Shown here: positions 27,801-35,961 of the stretch, piece by piece
How the letters are laid out: the number at the start of each line of letters is the position of its first letter
How positions within the stretch are numbered: position 1 is the stretch's first letter
DNA from: Pseudomonas sp. KBW05
Lineage (GTDB): Bacteria > Pseudomonadota > Gammaproteobacteria > Pseudomonadales > Pseudomonadaceae
NCBI RefSeq assembly: GCF_003852405.1
Contig: NZ_QAJM01000039.1
Coordinates: 1 to 64,000 of the forward strand
Length of the DNA: 64,000 nt
Direction of reading: 5' to 3'
Made by a program: the position numbers and the translations under genes
The notes under the pieces: generated by a model
The model's database searches: none
What the model was told of the DNA's origin: nothing
What the model saw: only the letters and a program-made list of their open reading frames with translations

Positions 27801-28071
27801 CCATGCCAGGCAGCGATTGCGATTCGATATGTTCGATGTCGTTGACGGTGGTGCTCAGGGAGCGTTCATAGGTGTAGATCACCCGCCCGGCCATGGCATC
27901 CGGCGACAAGCCGTTGTACTGCCAGACCACGGCGACCACGGGGATGCCGATATCGGGGAAGACATCCGTGGGGGTTCGCAGGGCCGCCATCGGCCCGATG
28001 ATGCAGATGAATATAGCCAACACGATAAACGTGTACGGCTTGTGCAGTGCGGTCTTTACCAGCCCGAGCAT
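24850..28071 (-). CDS. RND efflux inner-membrane permease
   Basis: 1073-residue RND transporter with two internally repeated halves of about six transmembrane segments each plus large periplasmic loops. Motif A is [29 protein letters not shown] with the proton-relay Asp pair, and [16 protein letters not shown] is in the same half. The second half has [8 protein letters not shown]-like porter segments and [11 protein letters not shown]. Between the halves is a His- and acid-rich insert (about residues 508-545: [14 protein letters not shown]) that is unusual for drug-type RND pumps. The ATG at 28071 has GGAGG seven bases upstream. It is the first gene of the permease–adaptor–channel operon and is divergent from a small lipoprotein gene. 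Confidence 0.93.
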   Translation of the reverse strand: [1073 protein letters not shown]

Positions 28072-28268
28072 GCGTGAACCTCCATTGGAGCAGGATTGCA
28101 AACCCCGGCAGTCTTGCCCGACCCACCTAACACGCACCTTTCAGCCAGGTGAAGGAACATTTAGGGAGGGCCTGAAGATCGTTTCATATGTATTCATTTG
28201 TTCTACAAAGGGTCGCTCTCCAAGCTTGTGCCCCATTGGACACGTCGTCCTTTTTTTGGAGCCCTGCC

Positions 28269-28679
28269 ATGTCACTGAAACCTTTGTTGTTGATTCCCGC
28301 CCTTGGCGCCGTCTTGTTGTTGTCGGCGTGCGCCGGCCCGATCCCGAAGGCGGACCCGAGCGAGGCGTGGATTGGTTTGAAGGAAGAGGCGCCGAATGAC
28401 CTGATGGCCGAGCGCCTGGATGGCAAGCGTGTGGATGACGGGCGCTTTTTTGAAGTGCCGCCGGGTGCCCACCGGTTGGATGTGACGCTGTACGAAGAGG
28501 AACCTGGCGACGACAACCAGCAGGACTGCCAGGGCCGGGTCGAGTACAAGGATTTCAAGGCGGGTGAGCACTACACCCTGGTGGAGTCGAGCCTGGGCAC
28601 CACCGTGCGCGCATCCCTGATGGATGAGCACGGCAAGGAAGTCGCGGCGACCCAGGACTTCAACTGCATGCCCGGCTAG
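28269..28679 (+). CDS. Small lipoprotein of unknown function
   Basis: 136-residue secreted lipoprotein with a signal peptide and lipobox (LLLSAC, Cys at about residue 21). The mature part is polar, contains three further Cys-bearing or acidic stretches, and has an EVPPGAHRLDVTLYEEEPG segment that resembles PEGA-like or carboxypeptidase-regulatory beta modules. I do not recognise a named family. The ATG at 28269 is preceded by GGAG at a spacing of eight. It is divergent from the RND operon across about 197 bases (28072-28268) that must hold both promoters. Its stop overlaps that of a convergent 51-residue membrane protein gene. Confidence 0.75.
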   Translation: MSLKPLLLIPALGAVLLLSACAGPIPKADPSEAWIGLKEEAPNDLMAERLDGKRVDDGRFFEVPPGAHRLDVTLYEEEPGDDNQQDCQGRVEYKDFKAGEHYTLVESSLGTTVRASLMDEHGKEVAATQDFNCMPG

Positions 28680-28831
28680 GCGTGATGCACGGCGGCCTTG
28701 AGGGGCTTGGCCGGTTTTACGACGTGGGGGTGATGGTGGCGGCGCGTGATGCGCAACACCCCCCACAACATGGCGCCGGCTACTGCCAGCCAACCGCAGA
28801 CCAACATGAAAATCGTTGTTGCAAGGCTCAT
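28676..28831 (-). CDS. Single-pass membrane microprotein
   Basis: 51-residue protein with one hydrophobic helix (about residues 3-22) followed by a basic, His-rich tail (RITRRHHHPHVVKPAKP). A very strong AAGGAGG ribosome-binding site lies six bases before the ATG at 28831, which is the main reason to call it a gene. The last bases overlap the convergent lipoprotein stop. Function is unknown; the basic tail would lie in the cytoplasm by the positive-inside rule. Confidence 0.65.
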   Translation of the reverse strand: MSLATTIFMLVCGWLAVAGAMLWGVLRITRRHHHPHVVKPAKPLKAAVHHA

Positions 28832-29041
28832 ACGGGCCTCCTTTCGCCCCGATGGGGCATACACAGTCTTCTCAATGGACAGTCTAGCTACCTGGCGGTT
28901 GCCTGCTATTGACCAATGGTCGAGTCTGTCCAACTTCTTTGCTCTATCCCAGGCCCTTTACTGACACTTGAGGCTATACCCGCGTGGCGCAGCGCCCTAT
29001 GATCAGGACCCTTACCGGCAGTTGATCAAGAGAGTAAAAAA

Positions 29042-29704
29042 TTGCGGTTACGGTCGAACGTGAAAACATCGTTGTTGCTGGCCTGCGCCCTCGGGCTTGC
29101 GGCCTGTTCCGGCAGCCCCTCGAAACTGCCGGGCCTGCCGGAGCGGGTCGAGCTCAATGGCGTGCCGACCTTTCGCAGCGAGGCTTATCAAAGTGGCCCT
29201 GCGGCATTAGCCAGCATGCTGTCGCAACAAGGCATTGTCATGACACCGGGCTTGTTGGATAAGCCACTGCGCCTGCCGGGCGGCGAGGCGGACCTGGAGC
29301 GCAACATGCAGGTGCTGGCGCGTGAGTACGGGCTGATGGTGTATCCGCTGGATCCCCAGTTGACGGCGGTGCTGGCACAGGTTGCAGCCGGTTACCCGGT
29401 GATGGCGCGGATTGGCGGGAGCCTGTGGTCTGACGCACGGTACGTGGTCGTGGTGGGCTTCAATCAGCAGAAAAGCACGGTGTTGCTGCGCTCCGGGATG
29501 GACCGGCGCCTGTTGATGAGCTTCAGTGAGTTTGAATCGAAGTGGAAGAGCGCCGGGCGTTGGGCGATCCTCACCCAGCGGCCAAGTCAGTTGCCGGCCA
29601 AGGTCGATGCGCAGCGCTGGCGTGAGGCGGCGAACGCCACGGCCCAGGCCGGGCAGGAGCGGGCGGCAGCGCAGGCGCTTAAGGTGTTGGCGGAAACCAA
29701 GTAA
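29042..29704 (+). CDS. Peptidase C39-like lipoprotein lacking the catalytic Cys
   Basis: 220-residue protein with a lipoprotein-type signal peptide (LGLAACSG) and a C39-like papain-fold domain. In active members the segment reads Q-C-G-P-A-A-L; here it is YQSGPAAL, so Ser replaces the nucleophile. The usual catalytic His position before the VVVxG strand is Arg (DARYVVVVGFN). A helical Ala/Gln-rich tail follows. The protein is probably a non-catalytic binding module at the outer membrane. The start is TTG at 29042 with GAGAG at good spacing; GTG 29060 is the alternative. It is followed by a REP doublet. The region 28832-29041 upstream shows nothing recognisable. Confidence 0.72.
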   Translation: MRLRSNVKTSLLLACALGLAACSGSPSKLPGLPERVELNGVPTFRSEAYQSGPAALASMLSQQGIVMTPGLLDKPLRLPGGEADLERNMQVLAREYGLMVYPLDPQLTAVLAQVAAGYPVMARIGGSLWSDARYVVVVGFNQQKSTVLLRSGMDRRLLMSFSEFESKWKSAGRWAILTQRPSQLPAKVDAQRWREAANATAQAGQERAAAQALKVLAETK

Positions 29705-29742
29705 CAGGCAACCCCCGAGATCTCATAGGCGAGCGGGCTTTG

Positions 29743-29831
29743 TGTGGGAGCGGGCTTGCTCGCGAATGCGGTGTGTCAGTAACAGGTATTTCAACTGACC
29801 CATCGCATTCGCGAGCAAGCCCGCTCCCACA
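29743..29831. repeat. REP doublet (REPIN), type A
   Basis: TGTGGGAGCGGGCTTGCTCG arm and inverted partner ending GCTCCCACA, between the C39-like gene and the convergent pbpG. Confidence 0.9.
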
Positions 29832-29852
29832 CAAAGCAGCTCTCACATTCTT

Positions 29853-30776
29853 TTAGCGGCGCACTTCCGCCGCATTCGGGCGGTTCTTCAGGTTCTTGTC
29901 GGCCTTGTAGCGCAATGCTACATCGGGCACCGAACCGCTCTTGCCGGTCTCGACCCAATTGCGAATCCGGCTTGCATCGGCGAAGTGGGTGAATTTGCCG
30001 AACGCATCGAGGATCACCAGCGACACCGGACGGTTACCCATGCTGGTCACCAGCACCAGGCAGTGGCCGGCCTGGTTGGTGAAGCCGGTCTTGGTCAGCT
30101 TGATGTCCCAGTTGGCACGGTTGATCAGGTGGTCGGTGTTGGAGAAACCCAAGGTGTAGTTGGGTTTGCGGAACGACACCGTCTTTTCCTTGGTGGTGCT
30201 CAACTGGCTGAGCAACGGGTAATGACGCGCGGCGGCCAGCAGCTTGCTGAGGTCACGGGCGGTGGACACGTTGTGGATCGACAGGCCGGTGGGCTCGACA
30301 TAGTGGGTGCTGGTCATACCCAGCGCCTTGGCCTTGGCGTTCATTGCCGCGATAAACGCCGGGTAGCCGCCCGGGTAGTGGTGGGCCAGGCTGGCGGCAG
30401 CGCGGTTTTCCGAGGACATCAGGGCGATCAGCAGCATTTCTTTACGCGGCATTTCGCTGCCGATCTTCACGCGGGAGAACACGCCTTTCATTTCCGGCGT
30501 GTCCTTGATGTTGATGTCGATGTATTCGTCCATGTTCTGCTTGGCTTCCAGCACCACCAGGCCAGTCATCAGCTTGCTCACCGAGGCGATAGGCACCACC
30601 ACGTCGGGGTTGCTGGAGTAGATGACCTTGTTGGTCTGCAAGTCCACCAGCATGGCGCTGCCGGAGGCGATTTGCAGTTTGGACGTGTCACGCGGCGCCT
30701 GGGTGGTTTCGGCGGCGTGGGCGAAGGTGCCTGTAAAAACAAAAAATAGGCTGGCGATAGAGAGACGAATTTTCAC
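29853..30776 (-). CDS. pbpG: D-alanyl-D-alanine endopeptidase PbpG (PBP7)
   Basis: 307-residue periplasmic serine peptidase of the S11 family that cleaves D-Ala-meso-DAP cross-links in peptidoglycan. The signal peptide ends TFAHA. Catalytic motifs are SxxK in ASVSKLM (about residues 63-69), SxN in SSEN (about 121) and KTG in KLTKTGFT (about 226). I chose GTG 30776, which gives the usual short signal peptide ([15 protein letters not shown]). An upstream ATG adds 19 residues and is less likely. It is divergent from an alpha/beta hydrolase gene across about 330 bases (30777-31104) in which I see no other feature. Confidence 0.92.
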   Translation of the reverse strand: MKIRLSIASLFFVFTGTFAHAAETTQAPRDTSKLQIASGSAMLVDLQTNKVIYSSNPDVVVPIASVSKLMTGLVVLEAKQNMDEYIDINIKDTPEMKGVFSRVKIGSEMPRKEMLLIALMSSENRAAASLAHHYPGGYPAFIAAMNAKAKALGMTSTHYVEPTGLSIHNVSTARDLSKLLAAARHYPLLSQLSTTKEKTVSFRKPNYTLGFSNTDHLINRANWDIKLTKTGFTNQAGHCLVLVTSMGNRPVSLVILDAFGKFTHFADASRIRNWVETGKSGSVPDVALRYKADKNLKNRPNAAEVRR

Positions 30777-31104
30777 GCGGATGAACTCGCTAAAAAGTAA
30801 GGAAATACCGTTGGTAAACGGGTTTTGTGACAAATGCCGTTACATTTTAGGAGTATGGATCAGAAAACGATAGAGAGCCTTTAAATAAAGGCTGTAAGAC
30901 GATGATTGGTAGGGTTTGTAGCGATTTTTTACCGGTTGGGAATGTGCAGTCAGGTGGCCGGTTCGCGCCGCATGCAATCGTACGTAGTTGAGCTTTAATG
31001 AATACACCCAAAAACGTCTGCAGTCGGGTGCCTGAAGTCATGGTTGGACGGCTCGACACTGCTCCACTCTGCGGATCCTCTTCACTGACAGCGGAGTTCC
31101 AGCA

Positions 31105-31803
31105 ATGAGTAATAAACCGACGATTGTGCTTGTGCACGGGTTTTGGGGTGGTGCGGCGCACTGGAGCAAAGTGATTGTTGAGCTGAATCGCAAGGGTTAT
31201 ACGGCCATACGGGCGGTCGAGATGCCGCTGACCTCACTGGCCGACGATGCTGAACGTACGCGCAAAATGATTGCCCAGCAAAAAGGGCCAGTACTGCTGG
31301 TGGGGCATTCGTATGGTGGCGCGGTCATTACCGAAGCGGGCGACCAACCCGATGTCATCGGGTTGGTCTATATAGCGGCCTTCGCCCCGGATGCCGGGGA
31401 GAGCCCGGGCGAAATCACCCAGCGCAACCTGCCCCAGGCCGCAGCGAACCTTGAGCCTGACAGCGACGGGTACCTGTGGGTCAAACAGGATAAATACCAT
31501 GAGAGCTTCTGCCAGGACCTGCCTGCCGATGAGGCGTTGGTGATGGCGGTGACGCAAAAGGCACCGCTTGCCAGCACGTTTGGCGATACGGTCACGGCGC
31601 CGGCCTGGAAGAAGAAGCCGTCCTGGTATCAAGTGTCCAGCGACGACCGGATGATCCATCCTGAAAACCAGCGGCTGATGGCGGCAAGGCTCAAACCCCG
31701 GGGCACGATTACCTTGGCGACCAGCCACGCTTCGCTGGCAACCAAGCCCGCCGAGGTGGCCGCGTTAATTGATGAGGCTGCGGTTGCTGCTTCGAGCGCC
31801 TGA
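31105..31803 (+). CDS. Alpha/beta hydrolase (esterase-like)
   Basis: 232-residue serine hydrolase. The oxyanion-region motif LVHGFWGGAAHW is at residues 9-20, the nucleophile elbow GHSYGG at about 67-72, and the catalytic His probably lies in TSHASL near the C-terminus. The pattern resembles the pimeloyl-carboxyl-esterase/RsbQ-like group that often carries annotations such as 'putative esterase'. It is monocistronic and convergent with folD, with a shared terminator between them. The substrate cannot be inferred. Confidence 0.85.
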   Translation: MSNKPTIVLVHGFWGGAAHWSKVIVELNRKGYTAIRAVEMPLTSLADDAERTRKMIAQQKGPVLLVGHSYGGAVITEAGDQPDVIGLVYIAAFAPDAGESPGEITQRNLPQAAANLEPDSDGYLWVKQDKYHESFCQDLPADEALVMAVTQKAPLASTFGDTVTAPAWKKKPSWYQVSSDDRMIHPENQRLMAARLKPRGTITLATSHASLATKPAEVAALIDEAAVAASSA

Positions 31804-31838
31804 TCTTTGGGGTATCGTGGCGGGTTTTCTGTCGACAA

Positions 31839-31871
31839 TAAAAAAGCCCTGCGTGAGTGCAGGGCTTTTTC
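31839..31871. terminator. Bidirectional terminator between the hydrolase gene and folD
   Basis: AAAAAGCCCTGC pairs with GCAGGGCTTTTT around a GTGAGT loop; A- and T-runs on both sides let it work for both convergent genes. Confidence 0.9.
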
Positions 31872-31885
31872 ATGGCTGCCGGTTA

Positions 31886-32740
31886 TCAGCCGTGCAGCGT
31901 TTCTGCCGCATACAGCGTGTTTTCCAGCAGGCAGGCGCGGGTCATCGGGCCTACGCCGCCGGGTACCGGTGTAATCCAGCCGGCACGGGGCAGGGCGGTT
32001 TCGTACACCACGTCGCCGACCAGCTTGCCGTCTTCCTGGCGGTTGATGCCGACGTCGATGACGATGGCGCCTTCCTTGATCCACTCACCTTTCACCAGGC
32101 CCGGCTTGCCGGCGGCAACCACTACCAGGTCGGCACGGCCGACGTGGCCGGCGAGGTCTTTGGTAAAGCGGTGGGTCACGGTGACGGTGCAACCAGCCAG
32201 CAGCAGCTCCATGGCCATCGGGCGCCCGACAATGTTGGAAGCACCGACCACCACGGCGTCGAGGCCGTACAGATCCACACCGGTGCTTTCCAGCAAGGTC
32301 ATGATGCCTTTGGGGGTGCAGGGGCGCAGCAGCGGAATGCGCTGGGCGAGGCGGCCGACGTTATAAGGGTGGAAACCGTCAACGTCCTTGTCCGGGCGGA
32401 TGCGCTCCAGCAGCTTGGACGCATCCAGGTGCTCGGGCAGCGGCAATTGCAACAGGATGCCGTCGATGGCCGGGTCGTCATTCAGGCTGTCGATCAGGTC
32501 GGTCAGGGCCTGTTGGGTGGTGTCGGAAGGCAAGTCGTAGGCCTTGGAAATAAAGCCGACCTCTTCACAGTCTTTACGCTTGTGCGAGACATAAACCTGA
32601 GAGGCAGGATCGCTGCCGACCAGGATCACCGCGAGGCCAGGCGTGCGCAGGCCTTGCTGGCTACGCTCGGTGACTCGTTTGGCGATCTGCTGGCGCAGGC
32701 TGGCGGCGATTGATTTGCCGTCGATAAGTTGTGCAGTCAT
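31886..32740 (-). CDS. folD: Bifunctional methylene-THF dehydrogenase/methenyl-THF cyclohydrolase FolD
   Basis: 284-residue cytoplasmic enzyme that interconverts 5,10-methylene-THF and 10-formyl-THF with NADP. Family signatures are [10 protein letters not shown] (about residues 54-63, with the catalytic Lys), [11 protein letters not shown] (about 97-107), the [12 protein letters not shown] loop (about 140-151) and the Rossmann [15 protein letters not shown] (about 167-181). Near the C-terminus [16 protein letters not shown] is diagnostic. Length is exactly the usual one. It is divergent from the tRNA cluster, and the adjacency to tig/clp is typical of Pseudomonas. Confidence 0.97.
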   Translation of the reverse strand: MTAQLIDGKSIAASLRQQIAKRVTERSQQGLRTPGLAVILVGSDPASQVYVSHKRKDCEEVGFISKAYDLPSDTTQQALTDLIDSLNDDPAIDGILLQLPLPEHLDASKLLERIRPDKDVDGFHPYNVGRLAQRIPLLRPCTPKGIMTLLESTGVDLYGLDAVVVGASNIVGRPMAMELLLAGCTVTVTHRFTKDLAGHVGRADLVVVAAGKPGLVKGEWIKEGAIVIDVGINRQEDGKLVGDVVYETALPRAGWITPVPGGVGPMTRACLLENTLYAAETLHG

Positions 32741-32872
32741 TACGCGTGATTAACCATCGAGAGGGGGAAGAAATGTGTGCGCATTCTCGCATGCCACGGC
32801 GTGAGGGCAAAGGCGCTTGGTCTGCAAATTGCCCTAACCCCTTAAATAAAATGAATTTTTTTCAAAAAAGAT

Positions 32873-32899
32873 TTGACGGCTTTCCGAGGCGTCTATACT
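32873..32899 (+). promoter_or_regulatory. Sigma-70 promoter of the tRNA operon
   Basis: TTGACG (32873-32878) and TATACT (32894-32899) are separated by 15 bases, followed by a GC-rich start region. The transcript leader runs about 110 bases before tRNA-Arg. The rest of 32741-33019 shows no gene. Confidence 0.7.
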
Positions 32900-33019
32900 A
32901 TTCGTCGCACTTGTCGGGCACAGCCTAGCACTGGTTAAGAAGGTCGAGCAGAATAGAGTGTTGTTCTGCAAGGCTGGAAGCACTTAGTTTGTAATCCTCC
33001 AAGAGTACAGATTAATAAG

Positions 33020-33096
33020 GCGCCCGTAGCTCAGCTGGATAGAGCATCCGCCTTCTAAGCGGATGGTCGCAGGTTCGAGTCCTGCCGGGTGCGCCA
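33020..33096 (+). tRNA. tRNA-Arg (anticodon TCT)
   Basis: 77 bases. The acceptor stem GCGCCCG pairs with CGGGTGC (one G-T), the anticodon loop is CTTCTAA, the T-loop is TTCGAGT, and CCA is encoded. Confidence 0.96.
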
Positions 33097-33127
33097 TTAG
33101 GCAGCTTTGGCACAAGTAGCGTTAGAT

Positions 33128-33204
33128 GGTGGGCGTAGCTCAGTTGGTAGAGCACGGGATTGTGACTCCCGTTGTCGAGGGTTCGATCCCCTTCGTCCAC
33201 CCCA
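33128..33204 (+). tRNA. tRNA-His (anticodon GTG), first copy
   Basis: 77 bases including the extra 5' G typical of tRNA-His at 33128, opposite discriminator C. The acceptor GTGGGCG pairs with CGTCCAC, the anticodon loop is TTGTGAC, and CCA is encoded. It has the same sequence as the second copy at 33425. Confidence 0.96.
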
Positions 33205-33211
33205 TATTTTG

Positions 33212-33243
33212 AAAAGGCGCCAGATTAAACGTCTGGCGCCTTT
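33212..33243 (+). terminator. Terminator-like hairpin inside the tRNA operon
   Basis: AAAGGCGCCAGA and TCTGGCGCCTTT form a 12-bp stem, but only three T follow. It resembles the final terminator at 33508 and probably serves as a processing or attenuation structure. Confidence 0.6.
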
Positions 33244-33261
33244 GCTTTAAGAGCTTCAAGC

Positions 33262-33346
33262 GCGGATGTGGTGGAATTGGTAGACACACTGGATTTAGGT
33301 TCCAGCGCCGCGAGGCGTAAGAGTTCGAGTCTCTTCATCCGCACCA
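33262..33346 (+). tRNA. tRNA-Leu (anticodon TAG)
   Basis: 85 bases with a long variable arm. The acceptor GCGGATG pairs with CATCCGC, the anticodon lies in GATTTAGGT, and CCA is encoded. Confidence 0.96.
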
Positions 33347-33424
33347 ATTTCAAGGCGTCGCCCTGCCGTAAGGTGAGGTGAGGTTCAACAAAGAAGATGT
33401 TTGAGTTCTTTGTTAATGCAATAT

Positions 33425-33501
33425 GGTGGGCGTAGCTCAGTTGGTAGAGCACGGGATTGTGACTCCCGTTGTCGAGGGTTCGATCCCCTTCGTCCACCCC
33501 A
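33425..33501 (+). tRNA. tRNA-His (anticodon GTG), second copy
   Basis: 77 bases, same sequence as the copy at 33128, with the extra 5' G and encoded CCA. The similarity continues into the following GGCGCCAGA hairpin, pointing to a tandem duplication that included the terminator. Confidence 0.96.
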
Positions 33502-33507
33502 TATTCG

Positions 33508-33543
33508 AAAGGCGCCAGATTTAACAGTCTGGCGCCTTTTTTG
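33508..33543 (+). terminator. Terminator of the tRNA operon
   Basis: AAAGGCGCCAGA pairs with TCTGGCGCCTTT, followed by further T residues (six in a row in total). Confidence 0.9.
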
Positions 33544-33687
33544 GTTTTAGCGGTGCAGATTTTCGGCGGCTGCAGGTTCTGGGTCGCAAGGCCAGGGCGC
33601 TTCATCGTATTTATGTGTCTCGATGATGCTGCGCTGCCTGCCAGCCCTGCTTGCAGGGTGGGCCGTCAGGGAGATGAATGGCGACCT

Positions 33688-33703
33688 CTTCTATATATAG
33701 AAG
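33688..33703. other. AT-rich perfect palindrome upstream of tig
   Basis: CTTCTATATATAGAAG is a 16-base perfect palindrome in the gap between the tRNA terminator and tig (33544-33901). It could be a protein-binding site or extrude as a hairpin. The gap otherwise holds only the tig promoter candidate. Confidence 0.4.
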
Positions 33704-33813
33704 GGGCGGCGCAGAGCCCTGGCGTGATGGGATGTATTTGTCACCGGGGCGAGGTGCATCCGTGCCTTCGTACCGATAAATTGCCGGCTGTTTTCGGGCA
33801 TATTTCCAGCAGG

Positions 33814-33842
33814 GTGACTTCTTGAGTTTGACCCTCTAGAAT
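33814..33842 (+). promoter_or_regulatory. Candidate sigma-70 promoter of tig
   Basis: GTGACT (33814-33819) and TAGAAT (33837-33842) are separated by 17 bases, about 60 bases before the tig start. The match to consensus is moderate. Confidence 0.4.
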
Positions 33843-33901
33843 GCATGCCCTTGATTGGGGTCGGAAATGGCCGGCTAACGTCTGTGCAACGAGGAATATC
33901 C

Positions 33902-35212
33902 ATGCAAGTTTCTGTTGAAAATACTACTGCTATCGAGCGCCGCCTGAGCATTACTGTGCCGGCAGAGCGTATTGAGACTGCGGTCAACAAGCGTCTGCAG
34001 CAGACTGCCCAGAAGGCCAAGATCGCTGGTTTCCGTCCAGGCAAAGTGCCGATGAGCGAAATCAAGCGTCGTTTTGGTGCTGATGCGCGCCAGGACGCTG
34101 TGGGTGACGTGATCCAGGCTTCCTTCTACGAAGCCGTAGAAGCGCAGAACCTGAAACCAGCTGGTTCGCCTTCCATCGAGCCTAAGTCCCTGGAAGCTGG
34201 CAAGGACCTGGAATACGTTGCCGTATTCGAAGTGTTCCCAGAGTTCGAAGTTGCCGGTTTCGAAGGTATCACCGTAGAGCGCCTGAGCGCTGACGTGGCG
34301 GATGCCGACCTGGACAACATGCTGGAAATCCTGCGCAAGCAGAACACCCGTTTTGAAGTGACCGATCGCGCCGCTCAGAACGAAGACCAGCTGAACATCG
34401 ATTTCGTTGGCAAGGTTGACGGCGAAGTATTCGCTGGCGGCTCCGCCAAGGGTACTCAGCTGGTGCTGGGTTCCAATCGCATGATCCCTGGCTTCGAAGA
34501 CGGCCTGGTTGGCGCCAAAGCCGGCGAAGAGCGCGTTCTGAACCTGACTTTCCCTGCTGACTACCAGAACCTGGACCTGGCTGGCAAAGCCGCCGAGTTC
34601 ACCGTGACCGTCAACAGTGTTTCCGAGCCTAAGCTGCCAGAGCTGAACGAAGAGTTCTTCGCTCAATTCGGTATCAAGGAAGCGACCCTGGAAGGTTTCC
34701 GCACCGAAGTTCGCAAGAACATGGAGCGCGAGCTGCGCCAGGCGATCAAATCCAAGGTGAAGAACCAGGTGATGGACGGCCTGCTGGCTGCCAACCCGAT
34801 CGAAGTGCCTAAGGCCCTGCTGTCCAACGAAGTGGATCGCCTGCGCGTTCAAGCGGTTCAGCAGTTCGGTGGCAACATCAAACCTGACCAACTGCCGGCC
34901 GAGCTGTTCGAAGAGCAAGCCAAGCGCCGCGTTGTGCTGGGTCTGGTCGTGGCCAAAGTGGTTGAGCAGTTCGACCTCAAGCCTGACGAAGACCGCGTTC
35001 GCGAAATGATCCAGGAAATGGCTTCGGCCTACCAGGAGCCTGAGCAGGTCGTGGCTTGGTACTACAAGAACGACCAACAGCTGAACGAAGTACGTTCGGT
35101 TGTGCTGGAAGAACAAGTTGTGGATACTGTTCTGCAGAAGGCTAAGGTGACCGATAAAGCGGTCTCTTACGAAGAAGCAGTCAAACCGGCGGAAGCAGCA
35201 CAAGCCGACTGA
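33902..35212 (+). CDS. tig: Trigger factor, ribosome-associated chaperone/PPIase
   Basis: 436-residue chaperone that binds nascent chains at the ribosome exit tunnel. The N-terminal ribosome-binding domain holds the signature GFRPGKVP (about residues 43-50). The middle FKBP-type prolyl isomerase domain is at about 150-240 ([36 protein letters not shown]). The rest is the helical C-terminal domain. ATG 33902 has GAGGA six bases upstream. It heads the conserved tig–clpP–clpX–lon–hupB–ppiD block, all on the same strand. Codon usage is strongly biased, as expected for a highly expressed gene. Confidence 0.98.
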   Translation: MQVSVENTTAIERRLSITVPAERIETAVNKRLQQTAQKAKIAGFRPGKVPMSEIKRRFGADARQDAVGDVIQASFYEAVEAQNLKPAGSPSIEPKSLEAGKDLEYVAVFEVFPEFEVAGFEGITVERLSADVADADLDNMLEILRKQNTRFEVTDRAAQNEDQLNIDFVGKVDGEVFAGGSAKGTQLVLGSNRMIPGFEDGLVGAKAGEERVLNLTFPADYQNLDLAGKAAEFTVTVNSVSEPKLPELNEEFFAQFGIKEATLEGFRTEVRKNMERELRQAIKSKVKNQVMDGLLAANPIEVPKALLSNEVDRLRVQAVQQFGGNIKPDQLPAELFEEQAKRRVVLGLVVAKVVEQFDLKPDEDRVREMIQEMASAYQEPEQVVAWYYKNDQQLNEVRSVVLEEQVVDTVLQKAKVTDKAVSYEEAVKPAEAAQAD

Positions 35213-35238
35213 TTGTCCAACTCGTTGGAAATACAACC

Positions 35239-35270
35239 ATAAGCCAGCCTCGCGCTGGCTTATGCGTTTT
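35239..35270 (+). terminator. Terminator between tig and clpP
   Basis: ATAAGCCAGC (35239-35248) pairs with GCTGGCTTAT (35254-35263), followed by GCGTTTT. Confidence 0.8.
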
Positions 35271-35303
35271 CAAGACATGACTATTTGGGAGTAACTGCAG
35301 AGC

Positions 35304-35939
35304 ATGTTCCGTAATTCCTATATTCAGCAGAACTCTGATATCCAGGCCGCTGGCGGCCTGGTCCCGATGGTTGTCGAGCAGTCTGCTCGTGGCGAGCGCG
35401 CCTATGACATCTACTCGCGTCTTCTCAAGGAGCGAGTGATTTTCCTGGTCGGCCCTGTAGAGGACTACATGGCCAACCTGATCTGCGCGCAACTGCTGTT
35501 CCTTGAAGCGGAAAACCCGGACAAGGACATCCATCTCTACATCAACTCCCCAGGCGGTTCGGTAACGGCGGGTATGTCGATCTACGACACCATGCAGTTC
35601 ATCAAGCCAAACGTGTCGACCACCTGTATCGGCCAGGCCTGCAGCATGGGCGCATTCCTGCTGACCGCAGGTGCCGAGGGCAAGCGTTTCTGCCTGCCTA
35701 ACTCGCGTGTGATGATTCACCAGCCACTGGGCGGTTTTCAGGGCCAGGCGTCGGACATCGAGATTCACGCCAAGGAAATCCTCTTTATTCGTGAACGTCT
35801 CAACACGCTGATGGCCAAGCACAGCGGTCGCACCCTGGAAGAAATCGAGCGCGACACCAACCGTGACAACTTCATGAGCGCCGAAGCCGCACGTGATTAC
35901 GGGTTGATCGACGCTGTGATCGACAAGCGCCCCGCTTAA
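35304..35939 (+). CDS. clpP: ATP-dependent Clp protease proteolytic subunit ClpP
   Basis: 211-residue serine peptidase that forms the 14-subunit barrel of ClpXP and ClpAP. The catalytic triad is visible: Ser in [11 protein letters not shown] (about residue 112), His in [10 protein letters not shown] (about 137) and Asp in ERDTNRDNF (about 186). A short N-terminal propeptide region (about 15 residues) precedes the conserved [19 protein letters not shown] segment. It is followed by clpX after about 110 bases that contain two strong hairpins. Length is normal. Confidence 0.98.
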   Translation: MFRNSYIQQNSDIQAAGGLVPMVVEQSARGERAYDIYSRLLKERVIFLVGPVEDYMANLICAQLLFLEAENPDKDIHLYINSPGGSVTAGMSIYDTMQFIKPNVSTTCIGQACSMGAFLLTAGAEGKRFCLPNSRVMIHQPLGGFQGQASDIEIHAKEILFIRERLNTLMAKHSGRTLEEIERDTNRDNFMSAEAARDYGLIDAVIDKRPA

Positions 35940-35961
35940 TATAAGCCGCTCAAAATAGGGC

